A DNA stretch of 64,000 nt, from positions 434,001-498,000 of the forward strand of contig CAWEBZ010000012.1 in the NCBI GenBank assembly GCA_963807425.1. The letters are read 5' to 3'. Of the stretch, positions 40,201 through 47,600 are shown in pieces. The translations under genes and the position numbers were made by a program. Every line of letters starts with the position of its first letter. Position 1 is the first letter of the stretch. This stretch comes from VRUE01 sp963807425. GTDB taxonomy: Bacteria > Actinomycetota > Thermoleophilia > Solirubrobacterales > 70-9. The notes below the pieces were generated by a model. The model made no database searches, had not been told where the DNA came from, and was given only the letters and a program-made list of their open reading frames with translations.

Positions 40201-43200
40201 ACCGCTCCCAGGGGGTGGGACTCGGTGATTGAATCGAGCAGCGCTTTGACCTGCGCTTTGTCGGATACGTCGCAGGCGGCGATCTTGGCCTTGGCTCCCA
40301 GCTCCTTCAGCTGCGCTTGGAGCTCCTTGGCTCCCTTTGCCTTGGAGCCGCTTCGGCTTGTCAGCAGCAGGTGTTCGGCGCCGTGGACTTCGGCCAGATG
40401 GCGGGCGAGGCGGGAGCCGAGGGCGCCGGTGGCGCCGGTTATGAGGATCGTCTTCTCGGGGTCGAAGCCGGGTGCTTGTTCTTCGGGGGGCGCAATCCGG
40501 GTTGCCCTGGGAACCGATGCCTTCCCTTCGCGCAGAGCGACCTGAGGCTCCCCGCTCGCAAGCGCGGAGGAGATCGCCGCCTCGGAAGCATCGGTTCCAT
40601 CGCTGTCGATCAGGACGAAGGAGCCGGGGTGCTCGGACTGGGCCGAACGGACCAGGCCCCAGAGGGAGGCTTGGGCGAGGTCTGGGGACTCGCCCTCCAC
40701 AGTGGCGATGGCTCCCTGGGTGACGAGGACGAAGCGGGCGTCCTCGGGGCGCTCTGTGGCGAGCCACTCTTGGATCGCGGCGAGGGCCTCTTCGGTGGCT
40801 TGCTTCGCGACGGTGGGGAGATCGGCGCCCTCTTCGTCTGGCTCGGGGCGGTAGAAGGTCACCTCGGGCGCCTCGTCCTTCCCCTGCTCTGGCAAGGAGA
40901 GCTCTTGCCACTCGATTCCCAAGAGGCCCTGCTGGGATTGGCGTGCGCCTTGCAGCTGCTCGGGGGAGAGCGGACGCAAGGAGAGACTCCCTACCTGAGC
41001 AACAGGAGAGCCAGAGGGATCGGCGATGACCAGGGACGCTCCCTGCGGTCCCGTCGAGATCTTCACCCGCAGCGCCGCCGCGCCCCGGCCGTGCAGGGAG
41101 ACCTCGCCCCAGGAGAAGGGGAGCTTGAGAGGCTCCGAAGCCTCTGCGGCAAGGAAGACGATTCCGTGAAGCGCTGCGTCCAGGAGGGCGGGGTGGATCC
41201 CGTAGCGCTCCGCTTCGGAGAGCTGGGCCTCATCGAGCGATACCTCGGCGTAGATCTCCTCACCCGCTTGCCAGGCGGCACCGAGACCCTGGAAAGCGGG
41301 TCCGTACTCGAATCCCGCTTCGGCGAGGCGCTCGTAGAAATCCGCGACGTCGAGCGGCTCGGCGCCCTCGGGTGGCCAGTGCTCGAGTGCCTCGGGCTCC
41401 TCGGGAGCGTGGGAGGAGAGGGTGCCGGTGGCGTGGGTGGCCCACTCGCCCTCTTCCTCCTGCTCCGCCGCCTCGGGGCGAGAGTGGATCGAGATCTGGC
41501 GCTCGCCCTCCTCGTCTGGGTCCGCAAGGGAGACCTGCAGTTGCAGAGCACCTTGCTCGGGCAAGACCAACGGGGCTTCCAGGGTCAGCTCGCTCACCGT
41601 GGGGGCACCGGCCTGCTTCCCCGCTTGCAGAGCCAGCTCCAGGAAGGCGGTGCCCGGGAGCAGGACGGTGTCGCCGATCGCGTGGTCTGCCAGCCAGGGA
41701 TGGCTCTGCAGGGATAGGCGGCCGGTGAAGAGCCACTGCTCGCCACCGGCGAGGGCGATCGCCGCCCCCAAGAGCGGGTGCTCGGCGTCGATCTGGCCGA
41801 TCGCCGTGGGGTCTCCCCCATTCGCCGATCCCTCCAGCCAGTAGCGCTTGCGCTGGAAGGGATAGGTCGGCAGGGGGACTCGCTTGGCTGCGGTGCCTTG
41901 GAAGAAGGCCTGCCAGTCGATGTCCACTCCGGCCGCATGCGCCTCGGCGAGCGAGCGCACGAAGCGATCGGGTCCGCCTTCGTCTCGGCGCAGGCTGCCG
42001 AGTACGCTCGCTTCGCCGGGGTCGGCGAGCGCGTCCTCGATCGTTTCCCGAACCGCGAAAGCAAAGGCTGGGTGCGGGCTGGACTCCAAGAAGATCCGCC
42101 GGCCCGCCTCGAGGAGTCCCCGCGTCGCTTCTTCGAAGCGCACCGGCTCGCGCATGTTGCGGTACCAGTAGTCCGCATCGAGCTCCCCGGTGTCGAGAAG
42201 GCCACCGCTGACCGTGGAGTGGAAGGGAACATCTCCTCTGCGGGGGGAGATCGGAGCCAGCGCCTCGAGGACCTGCTCGCGCAGCGCCTCGACGTAGTGC
42301 GAGTGGGAGGCTTTGGCGGCCGATAGATCGCGCACCTGCACCCCCTCCTCATCGAGCTCGACGAGCAGCCGGCCGAGGGCCTCGCGATCTCCGGAGAGGA
42401 TCGTCGAGGCGGGGCCGTTGAGGGCGGCGACCGAGATCTGTCCTTCCCAGCTCTCGAGGCGAGGGGTGAGCTCTGCCGCGGGCAGGCGGACCGAGGCCAT
42501 CGCCCCATCTCCCGGCAGGGAGACGATGATCTGGCTGCGCAGGGCGACGATCCTTGCGGCGTCGGCAAGCGAGAGTCCACCGGCTACGTAGGCGGCGGCG
42601 ATCTCGCCCTGGGAATGGCCGAGGACCGCCGCGGGCTCGACCCCACATGAGCGCCATAGCTCTGCCAGGGAGACCATCACCGAGAAGAGCGTCGGCTGGG
42701 CGACCTCTGCCCGCTCGATCGAGGGGGCGCCCTCGGCCCTTTCGAGAACCTCGCGCACCGAGAAGTCGACGTATGGGGCAAGCGCTTCCTCGCAGGCCCG
42801 CATCTGGGTCGCGAAGACCGGAGAGGACTCGAGCAGCCCGGCGGCCATTCCCTGCCACTGGGAGCCCTGGCCCGGGAAGATAAAGACCGCTCGGCGCTCG
42901 GGGTTGGCGCGACCGCGTATGAGACCCGGAGCCTCCCTGCCCTCGGCGAGCGCCTCGAGAACGCCGAGCAGATGCTCTTTGTCGGGGGCAAGTGCCACCG
43001 CGCGCTGCTCGAAGAGGGTGCGCGTCGTCGCAAGCGAGTAGGCGACGTCCTTGCGGTCGAAGCTCGGGTTCTCGGCGAGATGAGAGCGAAGTCGCGCCGC
43101 TGCCTCCTGCAGAGCGGGCTCGGTCTTCGCCGAGAGAAGCAGGGGGACCTGGCCTGGAAGGGGCGGACCGGCCGGCTGGGTCTCGACTTCCGCCCCGTCC

Positions 43201-44609
43201 CCACCTTCCTCTTCCCTGGCGACAGGCTCCGGCGCTTCCTCCAGGATCACGTGCGCGTTGGTGCCGCTGATGCCGAAGGAGGAGACGGCGGCTCTTCTCG
43301 GCTTGCCGTTCGGCTTCCAAGGCCGGGGCTCGGTGAGCAGCTCGATCTCGCCTTCGGACCAGTCGACTTTGGAGGAGGGTCGATCGATGTGAAGGCTCTT
43401 GGGCAAGAGCCCTTCCCGCATCGCCATCACCATCTTGATCACCCCGGCCGCTCCGGCCGCCGCTTGGGTGTGGCCGATGTTGGACTTGATCGAGCCAAGT
43501 CTCAGCGGCTCCTCTCTGTCCTGGCCGTAGGTGGCGAGCAGGGCTCCGGCCTCGATCGGGTCGCCCAATGTGGTCCCGGTGCCGTGGGCCTCGACCGCGT
43601 CGACGTCCCTGGGGGCGAGCCTGGCATCGGCGAGCGCCTGGCGGATCACCCGCTCCTGGGAGGGTCCGTTGGGAGCGGTGAGACCGTTGGAGGCGCCGTC
43701 TTGGTTGACGGCCGAGCCGCGCAAAACGGCGAGGACCGGATGGCCCTCGCGCTGGGCATCGGACAGGCGCTCGACCAGCACCACGCCGACCCCCTCGGAG
43801 AAGCCTGTGCCGTCCGCTGCGTCGGCGAAGGACTTGCAGCGTCCGTCGCGGGCGAGGCCCCGCTGCCGGCTCATCTCGGTAATGCCGCCTGGCGTCGCGA
43901 GCACGGTAACCCCCCCGGCCAGAGCGAGCGAGCATTCCCGCGCGCGCAGGGCACGACAGGCGAGGTGCAGCGACACGAGCGAGGAGGAGCAGGCGGTGTC
44001 GACGGTGATCGCCGGCCCCTCGAGGCCGAGCGCATAGGCAACCCGACCGGAGACGACACTGAGCACGGTGCCGGTACCGAGATAGCCCTCCAGCTCTCGC
44101 GCCTCCGCCTCATTGCGAACCCCGTAGTCATGGGAGCTGATGCCGGCAAACACCCCAGTCGAGTGGCCTCGCAGCGAGAGGAGGTCGATACCGGCGTCCT
44201 CCACCGCTTCCCAGCATGTTTCGAGGAAAAGTCGCTGCTGGGGATCCATCGCCAGCGCCTCGCGCGGGCCGATGCCGAAGAACTCCGCGTCGAACTCGAC
44301 GGCATCGGGCAGGAAGCCCCCTTGGAGGGAATAACTCGTTCGGGGGTCGTCCGGATTTGGGCTGTAGAGGCGCTCCAGCTCCCAACCGCGATCCGCGGGA
44401 AACTCGGCAATGCCGTCGCGCCCCGTAGAGAGCAGCTCCCATAGCCCGTCTGGACCATTTGCCCCGCCCGGATAGCGGCAAGCCATGCCGACGATCGCGA
44501 TCGGCTCTCGCGCGTTCGTCTCCATCTCGTCGAGCCGGCGACGCGTCTTACGCAGGTCGGCGGTAGCCCGCTTCAGGTAATCGCGGAGCTTGGCTTCGTT
44601 CTCGCTCAC
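28863..44609 (-). CDS. PKS-B: type I modular polyketide synthase, three KS-AT-DH-KR-ACP modules (5248 aa)
   Basis: Three extension modules in one uninterrupted 15.7-kb frame. GTG 44609 overlaps the PKS-A stop as GTGA. The N-terminal docking helix (ENEAKLRDYLKRATADLRK) precedes module B1; the C-terminal docking region after the last ACP includes ELDRFEQALSMLPAEDPSRL and ends with DEELLELIDQQVGSGEPN. All three KS have the DTACSSS cysteine and HGTGT and GHTQAAAG histidines. KRs carry IDD in the loop where B-type KRs have LDD, and the catalytic Tyr in QSNYAAANAF. All three DHs have HAIGD at the HxxxG position. Predicted: three successive trans double bonds. DNA of the modules is partly identical (see repeats), so the module count should be treated with care if assembled from short reads. 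Confidence 0.98.
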   Translation of the reverse strand: MSENEAKLRDYLKRATADLRKTRRRLDEMETNAREPIAIVGMACRYPGGANGPDGLWELLSTGRDGIAEFPADRGWELERLYSPNPDDPRTSYSLQGGFLPDAVEFDAEFFGIGPREALAMDPQQRLFLETCWEAVEDAGIDLLSLRGHSTGVFAGISSHDYGVRNEAEARELEGYLGTGTVLSVVSGRVAYALGLEGPAITVDTACSSSLVSLHLACRALRARECSLALAGGVTVLATPGGITEMSRQRGLARDGRCKSFADAADGTGFSEGVGVVLVERLSDAQREGHPVLAVLRGSAVNQDGASNGLTAPNGPSQERVIRQALADARLAPRDVDAVEAHGTGTTLGDPIEAGALLATYGQDREEPLRLGSIKSNIGHTQAAAGAAGVIKMVMAMREGLLPKSLHIDRPSSKVDWSEGEIELLTEPRPWKPNGKPRRAAVSSFGISGTNAHVILEEAPEPVAREEEGGDGAEVETQPAGPPLPGQVPLLLSAKTEPALQEAAARLRSHLAENPSFDRKDVAYSLATTRTLFEQRAVALAPDKEHLLGVLEALAEGREAPGLIRGRANPERRAVFIFPGQGSQWQGMAAGLLESSPVFATQMRACEEALAPYVDFSVREVLERAEGAPSIERAEVAQPTLFSVMVSLAELWRSCGVEPAAVLGHSQGEIAAAYVAGGLSLADAARIVALRSQIIVSLPGDGAMASVRLPAAELTPRLESWEGQISVAALNGPASTILSGDREALGRLLVELDEEGVQVRDLSAAKASHSHYVEALREQVLEALAPISPRRGDVPFHSTVSGGLLDTGELDADYWYRNMREPVRFEEATRGLLEAGRRIFLESSPHPAFAFAVRETIEDALADPGEASVLGSLRRDEGGPDRFVRSLAEAHAAGVDIDWQAFFQGTAAKRVPLPTYPFQRKRYWLEGSANGGDPTAIGQIDAEHPLLGAAIALAGGEQWLFTGRLSLQSHPWLADHAIGDTVLLPGTAFLELALQAGKQAGAPTVSELTLEAPLVLPEQGALQLQVSLADPDEEGERQISIHSRPEAAEQEEEGEWATHATGTLSSHAPEEPEALEHWPPEGAEPLDVADFYERLAEAGFEYGPAFQGLGAAWQAGEEIYAEVSLDEAQLSEAERYGIHPALLDAALHGIVFLAAEASEPLKLPFSWGEVSLHGRGAAALRVKISTGPQGASLVIADPSGSPVAQVGSLSLRPLSPEQLQGARQSQQGLLGIEWQELSLPEQGKDEAPEVTFYRPEPDEEGADLPTVAKQATEEALAAIQEWLATERPEDARFVLVTQGAIATVEGESPDLAQASLWGLVRSAQSEHPGSFVLIDSDGTDASEAAISSALASGEPQVALREGKASVPRATRIAPPEEQAPGFDPEKTILITGATGALGSRLARHLAEVHGAEHLLLTSRSGSKAKGAKELQAQLKELGAKAKIAACDVSDKAQVKALLDSITESHPLGAVIHAAGTIDDGLIDSMSPERIERVFAPKADGAWNLHELTKGQELSAFITFSSLAATLGGPGQSNYAAANAFLDGLASQRAAKGLAASSIAWGYWASEGAMTEGLSEIDRGRMERSGVGALSDEEGLGLFDAALATPTEQPLAVRLIPASLRALAKAGALHPLLQGLVRGGVARRGATGGAFAAKLAQASTQEQQAILLELVREEVARVLGHESAEAIDPQRSFKDLGFDSLAAVELRNRLSALSGLRLPPTVVFDYPTAAKLAAHLLAEATAGGAAKQAVKRRTASEEPIAILGMACRYPGGVGDPEELWQLLEQGTDGISEFPTDRGWDTERLYHPDPEHRGTSYAKEGGFLEAAADFDAEFFGIGPREATAIDPQQRLLLESCWEALEDAGIDPSSLGGSQTGVFAGVMNPDYGMSLGSIPEEIEGYLATGLPSSVASGRIAYALGLEGPAMTVDTACSSSLVALHLAAQALRNGECDLALSGGVTVLSTPNLFTQFSRQRGLAPDGRCKSFADAADGTGAAEGVGMLLVSRLSDAEREGHPILAVLKGSAVNQDGASNGLTAPNGPSQERVIRQALANARLTPKDIDVVEAHGTGTTLGDPIEAGALLATYGQDREEPLRLGSIKSNIGHTQAAAGAAGVIKMVMAMREGLLPKSLHIDAPSSKVDWGSGAIELLTEPQAWEPNGRPRRAAVSSFGISGTNAHVILEEAPAVAEEKSGEGAPVKPLPTQIPLAISAKSEGALREAASRLHARLQANPNLEPADVAYSLTATRSLFEHRAVALGESREELLAALDSLAEGTSSSNAISSKATPGKLAYLFSGQGAQRAEMGKELYETHPVFKEALDQACAEIDPHLDRSLKDLLFASKGSKEAELLDHTQYTQPALFAIELALYRQLESQGLKPDLLAGHSIGEITAAHIAGVLDLSDAAKLICARGALMGELPAGGAMVAVEATEAEANSFLEDKGKELAIAAINSPSSVVLSGREEEIEEAQAHFEAQGKKTKRLSVSHAFHSPLIEPMLEDFAKLASSLSYAEPQIPIVSNLSGELLDPSQAQDPAYWVSQARDAVRFADSVKTLAKLGATTFVEIGPEPALSAMAAQTLEADEHSGTAIPTLREGRDEAEALSGALARAHASGASVDWSAFFAGTAAKRVPLPTYPFQRKRYWLEGSANGGDPTAIGQIDAEHPLLGAAIALAGGEQWLFTGRLSLQSHPWLADHAIGDTVLLPGTAFLELALQAGKQAGAPTVSELTLEAPLVLPEQGALQLQVSLADPDEEGERQISIHSRPEAAEQEEEGEWATHATGTLSSHAPEEPEALEHWPPEGAEPLDVADFYERLAEAGFEYGPAFQGLGAAWQAGEEIYAEVSLDEAQLSEAERYGIHPALLDAALHGIVFLAAEASEPLKLPFSWGEVSLHGRGAAALRVKISTGPQGASLVIADPSGSPVAQVGSLSLRPLSPEQLQGARQSQQGLLGIEWQELSLPEQGKDEAPEVTFYRPEPDEEGADLPTVAKQATEEALAAIQEWLATERPEDARFVLVTQGAIATVEGESPDLAQASLWGLVRSAQSEHPGSFVLIDSDGTDASEAAISSALASGEPQVALREGKASVPRATRIAPPEEQAPGFDPEKTILITGATGALGSRLARHLAEVHGAEHLLLTSRSGSKAKGAKELQAQLKELGAKAKIAACDVSDKAQVKALLDSITESHPLGAVIHAAGTIDDGLIDSMSPERIERVFAPKADGAWNLHELTKGQELSAFITFSSLAATLGGPGQSNYAAANAFLDGLASQRAAKGLAASSIAWGYWASEGAMTEGLSEIDRGRMERSGVGALSDEEGLGLFDAALATPTEQPLAVRLIPASLRALAKADALHPLLQGLVRVSGARSAAADSLARKLAAVPEAEREAVALELVRAEVATVLGHTSAGAIEPKRPFKELGFDSLAAVELRNRLSALSGLRLPPTVVFDYPTAAKLAAHLLAEATAGGAAKQAVKHRTASEEPIAILGMACRYPGGVSDPTELWALLSEGTDGVTGFPPDRGWDTERLYHPDPEHSGTSYAKEGGFLEAAADFDAEFFGIGPREAIAIDPQQRLLLESCWEALEDAGIDPSTLAGSQTGVFAGMMNPDYGVGQGSVPEEVAGYLATGMATSVASGRIAYALGLEGPAMTVDTACSSSLVTLHLASQALRSGECDLALAGGVTVLSSPGVFTEFSRQRGLAPDGRCKSFSDSADGVGWGEGVGMLLISRLSEAERQGHPILAVLRGSAVNQDGASNGLTAPNGPSQERVIRQALANARLTPQDIDAVEAHGTGTTLGDPIEAGALLATYGQDRETPLRLGSIKSNIGHTQAAAGAAGVIKMVMAMREGLLPKSLHIDSPSSKVDWEAGEIELLTEPVSWQPNGKPRRAAVSSFGISGTNAHVVLEEAPAPAASDEQSGEGAPVKPLPTYLPLPLSAKTEPALREAASRLASHLKANPDLGPADVAYSLATGRTSFEHRAVALGQGREELLDALLALSEGATSPGATTTKATPGKLTYLFSGQGAQRAEMGKELYETHPVFKEALDQACAEIDPHLDRSLKDLLFASKGSKEAELLDHTQYTQPALFAIELALYRQLESQGLKPDLLAGHSIGEITAAHIAGVLDLSDAAKLICARGALMGELPAGGAMVAVEATEAEANSFLEDKGKELAIAAINSPSSVVLSGREEEIEEAQAHFEAQGKKTKRLSVSHAFHSPLIEPMLEDFAKLASSLSYAEPQIPIVSNLSGELLDPSQAQDPAYWVSQARDAVRFADSVKTLAKLGATTFVEIGPEPALSAMAAQTLEAEEHSGTAIPTLREGRDEAEALSGALARAHASGASVDWSAFFAGTAAKRVPLPTYPFQRKRYWLEGSANGGDPTAIGQIDAEHPLLGAAIALAGGEQWLFTGRLSLQTHPWLADHAIGDTVLLPGTAFLELALNAAERLGASQIGELTLQAPLIFSERGSVAIQLTASEPDEQGDRQIAIYSRAQGSDEEETEWSTHATGTLSSQSTEAPEPLDNWPPEGAESLDTDDLYERLAEAGLEYGPAFQGLARAWKDGKDVYAEVALAEEQLSEAERYGIHPALLDAALHGAALAGEAEGPKLPFSWQGVSLRAPGAKGLRVRLTSQGEGGISLLLAGEEGSPVARVNSLATRPLSPEQLQGARQAQQGLLGIEWQELSLPGQGQEETEAPQVAIHRPEQADPKADPPTAAKLHAEQTLQAIQEWLSTERPEDAGFALVTQAAIATTEGESPDLSQASLWGLLRSAQSEHPGAFVAIDTDGTEASEEAIARALASGEPQVALREGAALVPRATRIARPEEQAPGVDPDKTILITGATGALGSRLARHLIVEHGAKHLLLASRSGTKAKGAKELQAQLKELGAKAKIAACDVSDKAQVKELLGSIPKAHPLGAVIHTAGTIDDGLIDSMSPEQVERVFAPKADGAWNLHELTKGQELSAFVCFSSLAATLGGPGQSNYAAANAFLDALASQRKAAGLVGTSIAWGYWASEGAMTAGLSEIDRGRMERAGIGALSDEEGLELFDAALLADKGQPIAVRLIPASLRALAKAGALHPLLQGLVRVSGARSVAADSLARKLAAVPEAERERVALELVRSEVATVLGHASAGAIDPQRPFKELGFDSLAAVELRNRLSALSGLRLAPTIVFDYPTSAALAGYLLEEVGQRSEVSAQVELDRFEQALSMLPAEDPSRLKLATHLRALAGDLEDTNRSEGGALDVDRLESVSDEELLELIDQQVGSGEPN
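31432..32555 (-). repeat. Near-identical AT repeat, copy in module B3
   Basis: 1124 bp matching 36577-37700 at an offset of 5145, with one mismatch seen (31734 C against 36879 A). It covers the AT and post-AT linker. Confidence 0.85.
34561..36755 (-). repeat. Long near-identical repeat, copy in module B2
   Basis: 2195 bp that match 39703-41897 at a fixed offset of 5142. It covers KR, DH and the post-AT linker. The only differences I found are at 34591 (T against C) and 36573 (G against T). I compared by eye and through identical translations in several frames, so a few more mismatches are possible. Confidence 0.88.
36577..37700 (-). repeat. Near-identical AT repeat, copy in module B2
   Basis: Partner of 31432-32555. 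Its left end (36577-36755) overlaps the B1/B2 repeat, so that stretch occurs in all three PKS-B modules. Confidence 0.85.
39005..39557 (-). repeat. Intermodule repeat ACP(B1)-linker-KS(B2)
   Basis: 553 bp identical, as far as I can read, to 50452-51004 in PKS-A (offset 11447). It spans the ACP helix II region, the intermodule linker and the start of the next KS. Confidence 0.85.
39350..44609 (-). other. Module B1: KS-AT-DH-KR-ACP, unusual AT motif
   Basis: KS about 43230-44510, AT about 41850-42900, DH about 40940-41800, KR about 39930-40900, ACP about 39410-39600. The AT has GHSQGE and KASH (about 42302-42314) where methylmalonyl ATs have YASH, suggesting a branched extender other than the YAAH type used by A1, A3 and D1. 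Ethylmalonyl-CoA from the CCR-like enzyme is one candidate. Confidence 0.87.
39703..41897 (-). repeat. Long near-identical repeat, copy in module B1
   Basis: Partner of 34561-36755. Identity stops abruptly at 41897, where B1 continues into an unrelated (KASH-type) AT, and at 39703, just inside the KR-ACP linker. Confidence 0.88.
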
Positions 44610-47600
44610 GGCTGCTCCAGCTCCAGGTCGAGCATCTCGAACATCTCTTCGTCGGTGGCGTCGGTGAGGTCCGGCTCCTCCACGTCGAGTCGATCCAGCT
44701 CGAGCTCGACGCCATCGGTGCCTTTCTCCACGGATGAACCAGCCGGCGCAGCCCGCGCCAGCAGGTAAGCCGCGAGCTCCAGCGACGTCGGGTAGTCAAA
44801 GACGAGGGTCGCGGGAAAGCGAAGGGCAGTCGCTGCTCCGAGTCGGTTGCGCAGCTCGACCGCGGCGAGCGAGTCGAAGCCGAGCGACTTGAAGTCCTTC
44901 TGGCCCTCAATCGACGCGTGCGACCCGTGACCGAGCACGCCCGCGACTTCGGCACGGACCAGATCGAGGACCGCCTGCTCGCGCTGAGCGGCGGGCAGCG
45001 AGGCGAGGCGTTTCTCCAGAGAGACGCTTGGGGTCGAGCGAGCCCCCGAGACCCGCACCAACCCCCGCAGCAGCGGATGCAGCGCTCCCACCTTCGCCTG
45101 CGCCCTGAGGCCCGAGGGGACGAGGCGCAGCGCCAGCGGCTGCCCGCTGGCGGCGGCAAGAGCGGCATCGAAGAGCTCCAGCCCTTCGGCGTCCGATAGC
45201 GCCGCGATACCCGAGTGCTCCATCCGCGCCATGTCGGCGGCCGAGAGGTGAGAGGTCATCTCCGACTCGCTTTGCCAAAGGCCCCAGGCGATCGAGCTGG
45301 CGGGGAGTCCCTGGGCGGCTCGCTTCTGAGCGAGCCCATCGAGGAAGGCGTTGGCGGCTGCGTAGTTGGACTGGCCGGGACCGCCGAGGGTGGCGGCGAT
45401 CGAGGAGAAGCAGACGAAGGCCGAGAGCTCTTGTCCCTTTGTGAGCTCGTGCAGGTTCCAGGCGCCGTCAGCCTTTGGGGCGAAGACACGCTCGATTCGC
45501 TCCGGGCTCATCGAGTCGATCAGGCCGTCGTCGATCGCCCCGGCGGCATGGATCGCCGCTCCCAGGGGATGGGACTTGGGGATCGAGGCGAGCAGCTCTT
45601 GGACTTGCGCTTTGTCGGAGACGTCGCAGGCGGCGACCTTCGCCTTGGCGCCCAGCTCTTTCAGCTCCTCGGCTAGCTCCTTCGCTCCCTTTGCCTTCGT
45701 CCCGCTTCTACTGGCGAGGAGCAGGTGCTTGGCGCCGTGGACTTCGACCAGGTGGCGGGCCAGGCGGGAGCCGAGGACGCCGGTGGCGCCGGTTATGAGG
45801 ATCGTCTTGTCGGGGTCTATCGGGCGGGGAAGGGCGAGCACGACCTTGCCGACGTTTAGGCCCTCCCTGAGATGGCGGAAAGCGGCCGGGGCCTCGCGCA
45901 CGTCCCAGGTCGAGACCGGGGAATGCGAGAGCGCTCCCCGGGAGAGCAGAGTGGCGATCTCGGCGAGGATCTGCCCAAGACGCTCATACCCAGCTTCGAT
46001 CGCATCGAAGGCGCGGTAGGAGACGCCGGGGTGGGCCTTCTGCACCTCCTCGGCATCGCGGACGTCGGTCTTGCCCATCTCGAGGAAGCGGCCGCCCTCC
46101 TCGAGCAGGGAAAGGGAGGCGTCGACGAACTCGCCGGCGAGGGAGTTGAGTACTACGTCTATCCCCTGGTCTTGGAAGCGCTCGACGAACTCGAGGTCGC
46201 GAGAGGAGGAGATCCGCTCCTTCGGGAGACCGAGTCCTTCGAGGGTCTCCCACTTGGCGGGGCTGGCGGTTGCGTAGACCTCCGCCCCGAGGTGATGGGC
46301 AATCCCGATCGCTGCCATCCCCACTCCTCCCGCACCGGCGTGGATCAGAACCTTCTCCCCTTTCTTCAGAGAGGCGAGGTCGACCAGGCCGTAGTGGGCG
46401 GTAGAGAAGACAGTCGGGATCGCCGCCGCCTGCTCGAAGGACCAACCCTTCGGGATCGAGACCAAGAGGGATCTATCCGTCGTTGCGCTGGGGGCGAAGG
46501 CGTCGGCGATCAGACCCATGACCCGGTCTCCCGGAGCGAGGTCCTCCACCTCCTCGCCGACCTCGATGACGACGCCGGCACCTTCGCTGCCGATCGGCGC
46601 CTCGCCCGGGTAGAGGCCGAGCGCGATCAGGACGTCGCGGAAGTTGAGCCCGGCTGCGCGCATCCGCACCCTCACCCCGGTCGGGCCCAGGGGCTCCTCT
46701 TGACATGGGAGCAAGTCGAGGCTCTCCAGGGTTCCGCGCTTGGGAGCGTCGAGGCGCCAGTGGCCGGCGGGTGGGATCAGGCGCTCGGGGGTCGATGAGA
46801 GGGGCTTTGCCCGCGGCACTACCGCTACCCCCTCGCGCAGGGCGATCTGGGGTTCCCCGGTTGCGAGTGCCAGGGCGATCGCCGCCTCGGATACCTCGGT
46901 TCCGTCGCTGTCGATCAGGACGAATGAGCCGGAATGCTCGGACTGGGCGGAGCGCATCAGCCCCCAGAGAGAGGCCTGGGCCAGATCGGGGGACTCGCCC
47001 TCTGCGGTTGCGATCGCTCCCTCGGTGACCAGGGCAAAACGGGCGTCCTTGGGGCGCTCTGCGGCGAGCCACTCCTGAACGGCGGCGAGGGCCCGCTCGG
47101 TTGCATGCCTTGCGGCTGGGGGGAGATCGGCGTCCTCGTCCTCTGGCTCGGGGCGGTAGAGGGTTACCCCGGGCGCCTCGGTCTCCCCTCGCTCGGGCAG
47201 GGCGAGCTCTTGCCACTCGATCTCGAGTAGGCCCTGCTTGGCCTGGCTCGCTCGCAGCTGCTCGGGGGAGAGCGCTCGGGTGGCGAGGGAGTCGACGCTT
47301 GCGACCGGCTCTCCCTCTCGGTCTGCGATCGAGAGGGAGATCGCCTCCTCGCCTCGGGGAGAGATCCTTACCCGCAGCTCCCTCGCGCCTGGGCGCTGCA
47401 GGGATACCCCCTGCCAGGAGAAGGGCAGCCTCGGGCTTCCTTCCTCGCCTGCGCCGAAGGCGGCGCCGTGAAGTGCCGCATCCAGGAGAGCCGGGTGGAT
47501 GCCGTAGCGCTGCGCTTCCGCGGTCTGCTCCTCGGCCAGCGCCACCTCGGCATAGATCCCCTTCCCGTCCCTCCATGCCTGGGCGAGACCCTGGAAGGCG

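Noticed and set aside
31373..41897. The regular 5.1-kb periodicity as a tandem repeat or mobile element
   Set aside because: The period is the length of a PKS module; the identical tracts begin and end within domains and linkers and have no transposase or terminal repeats.
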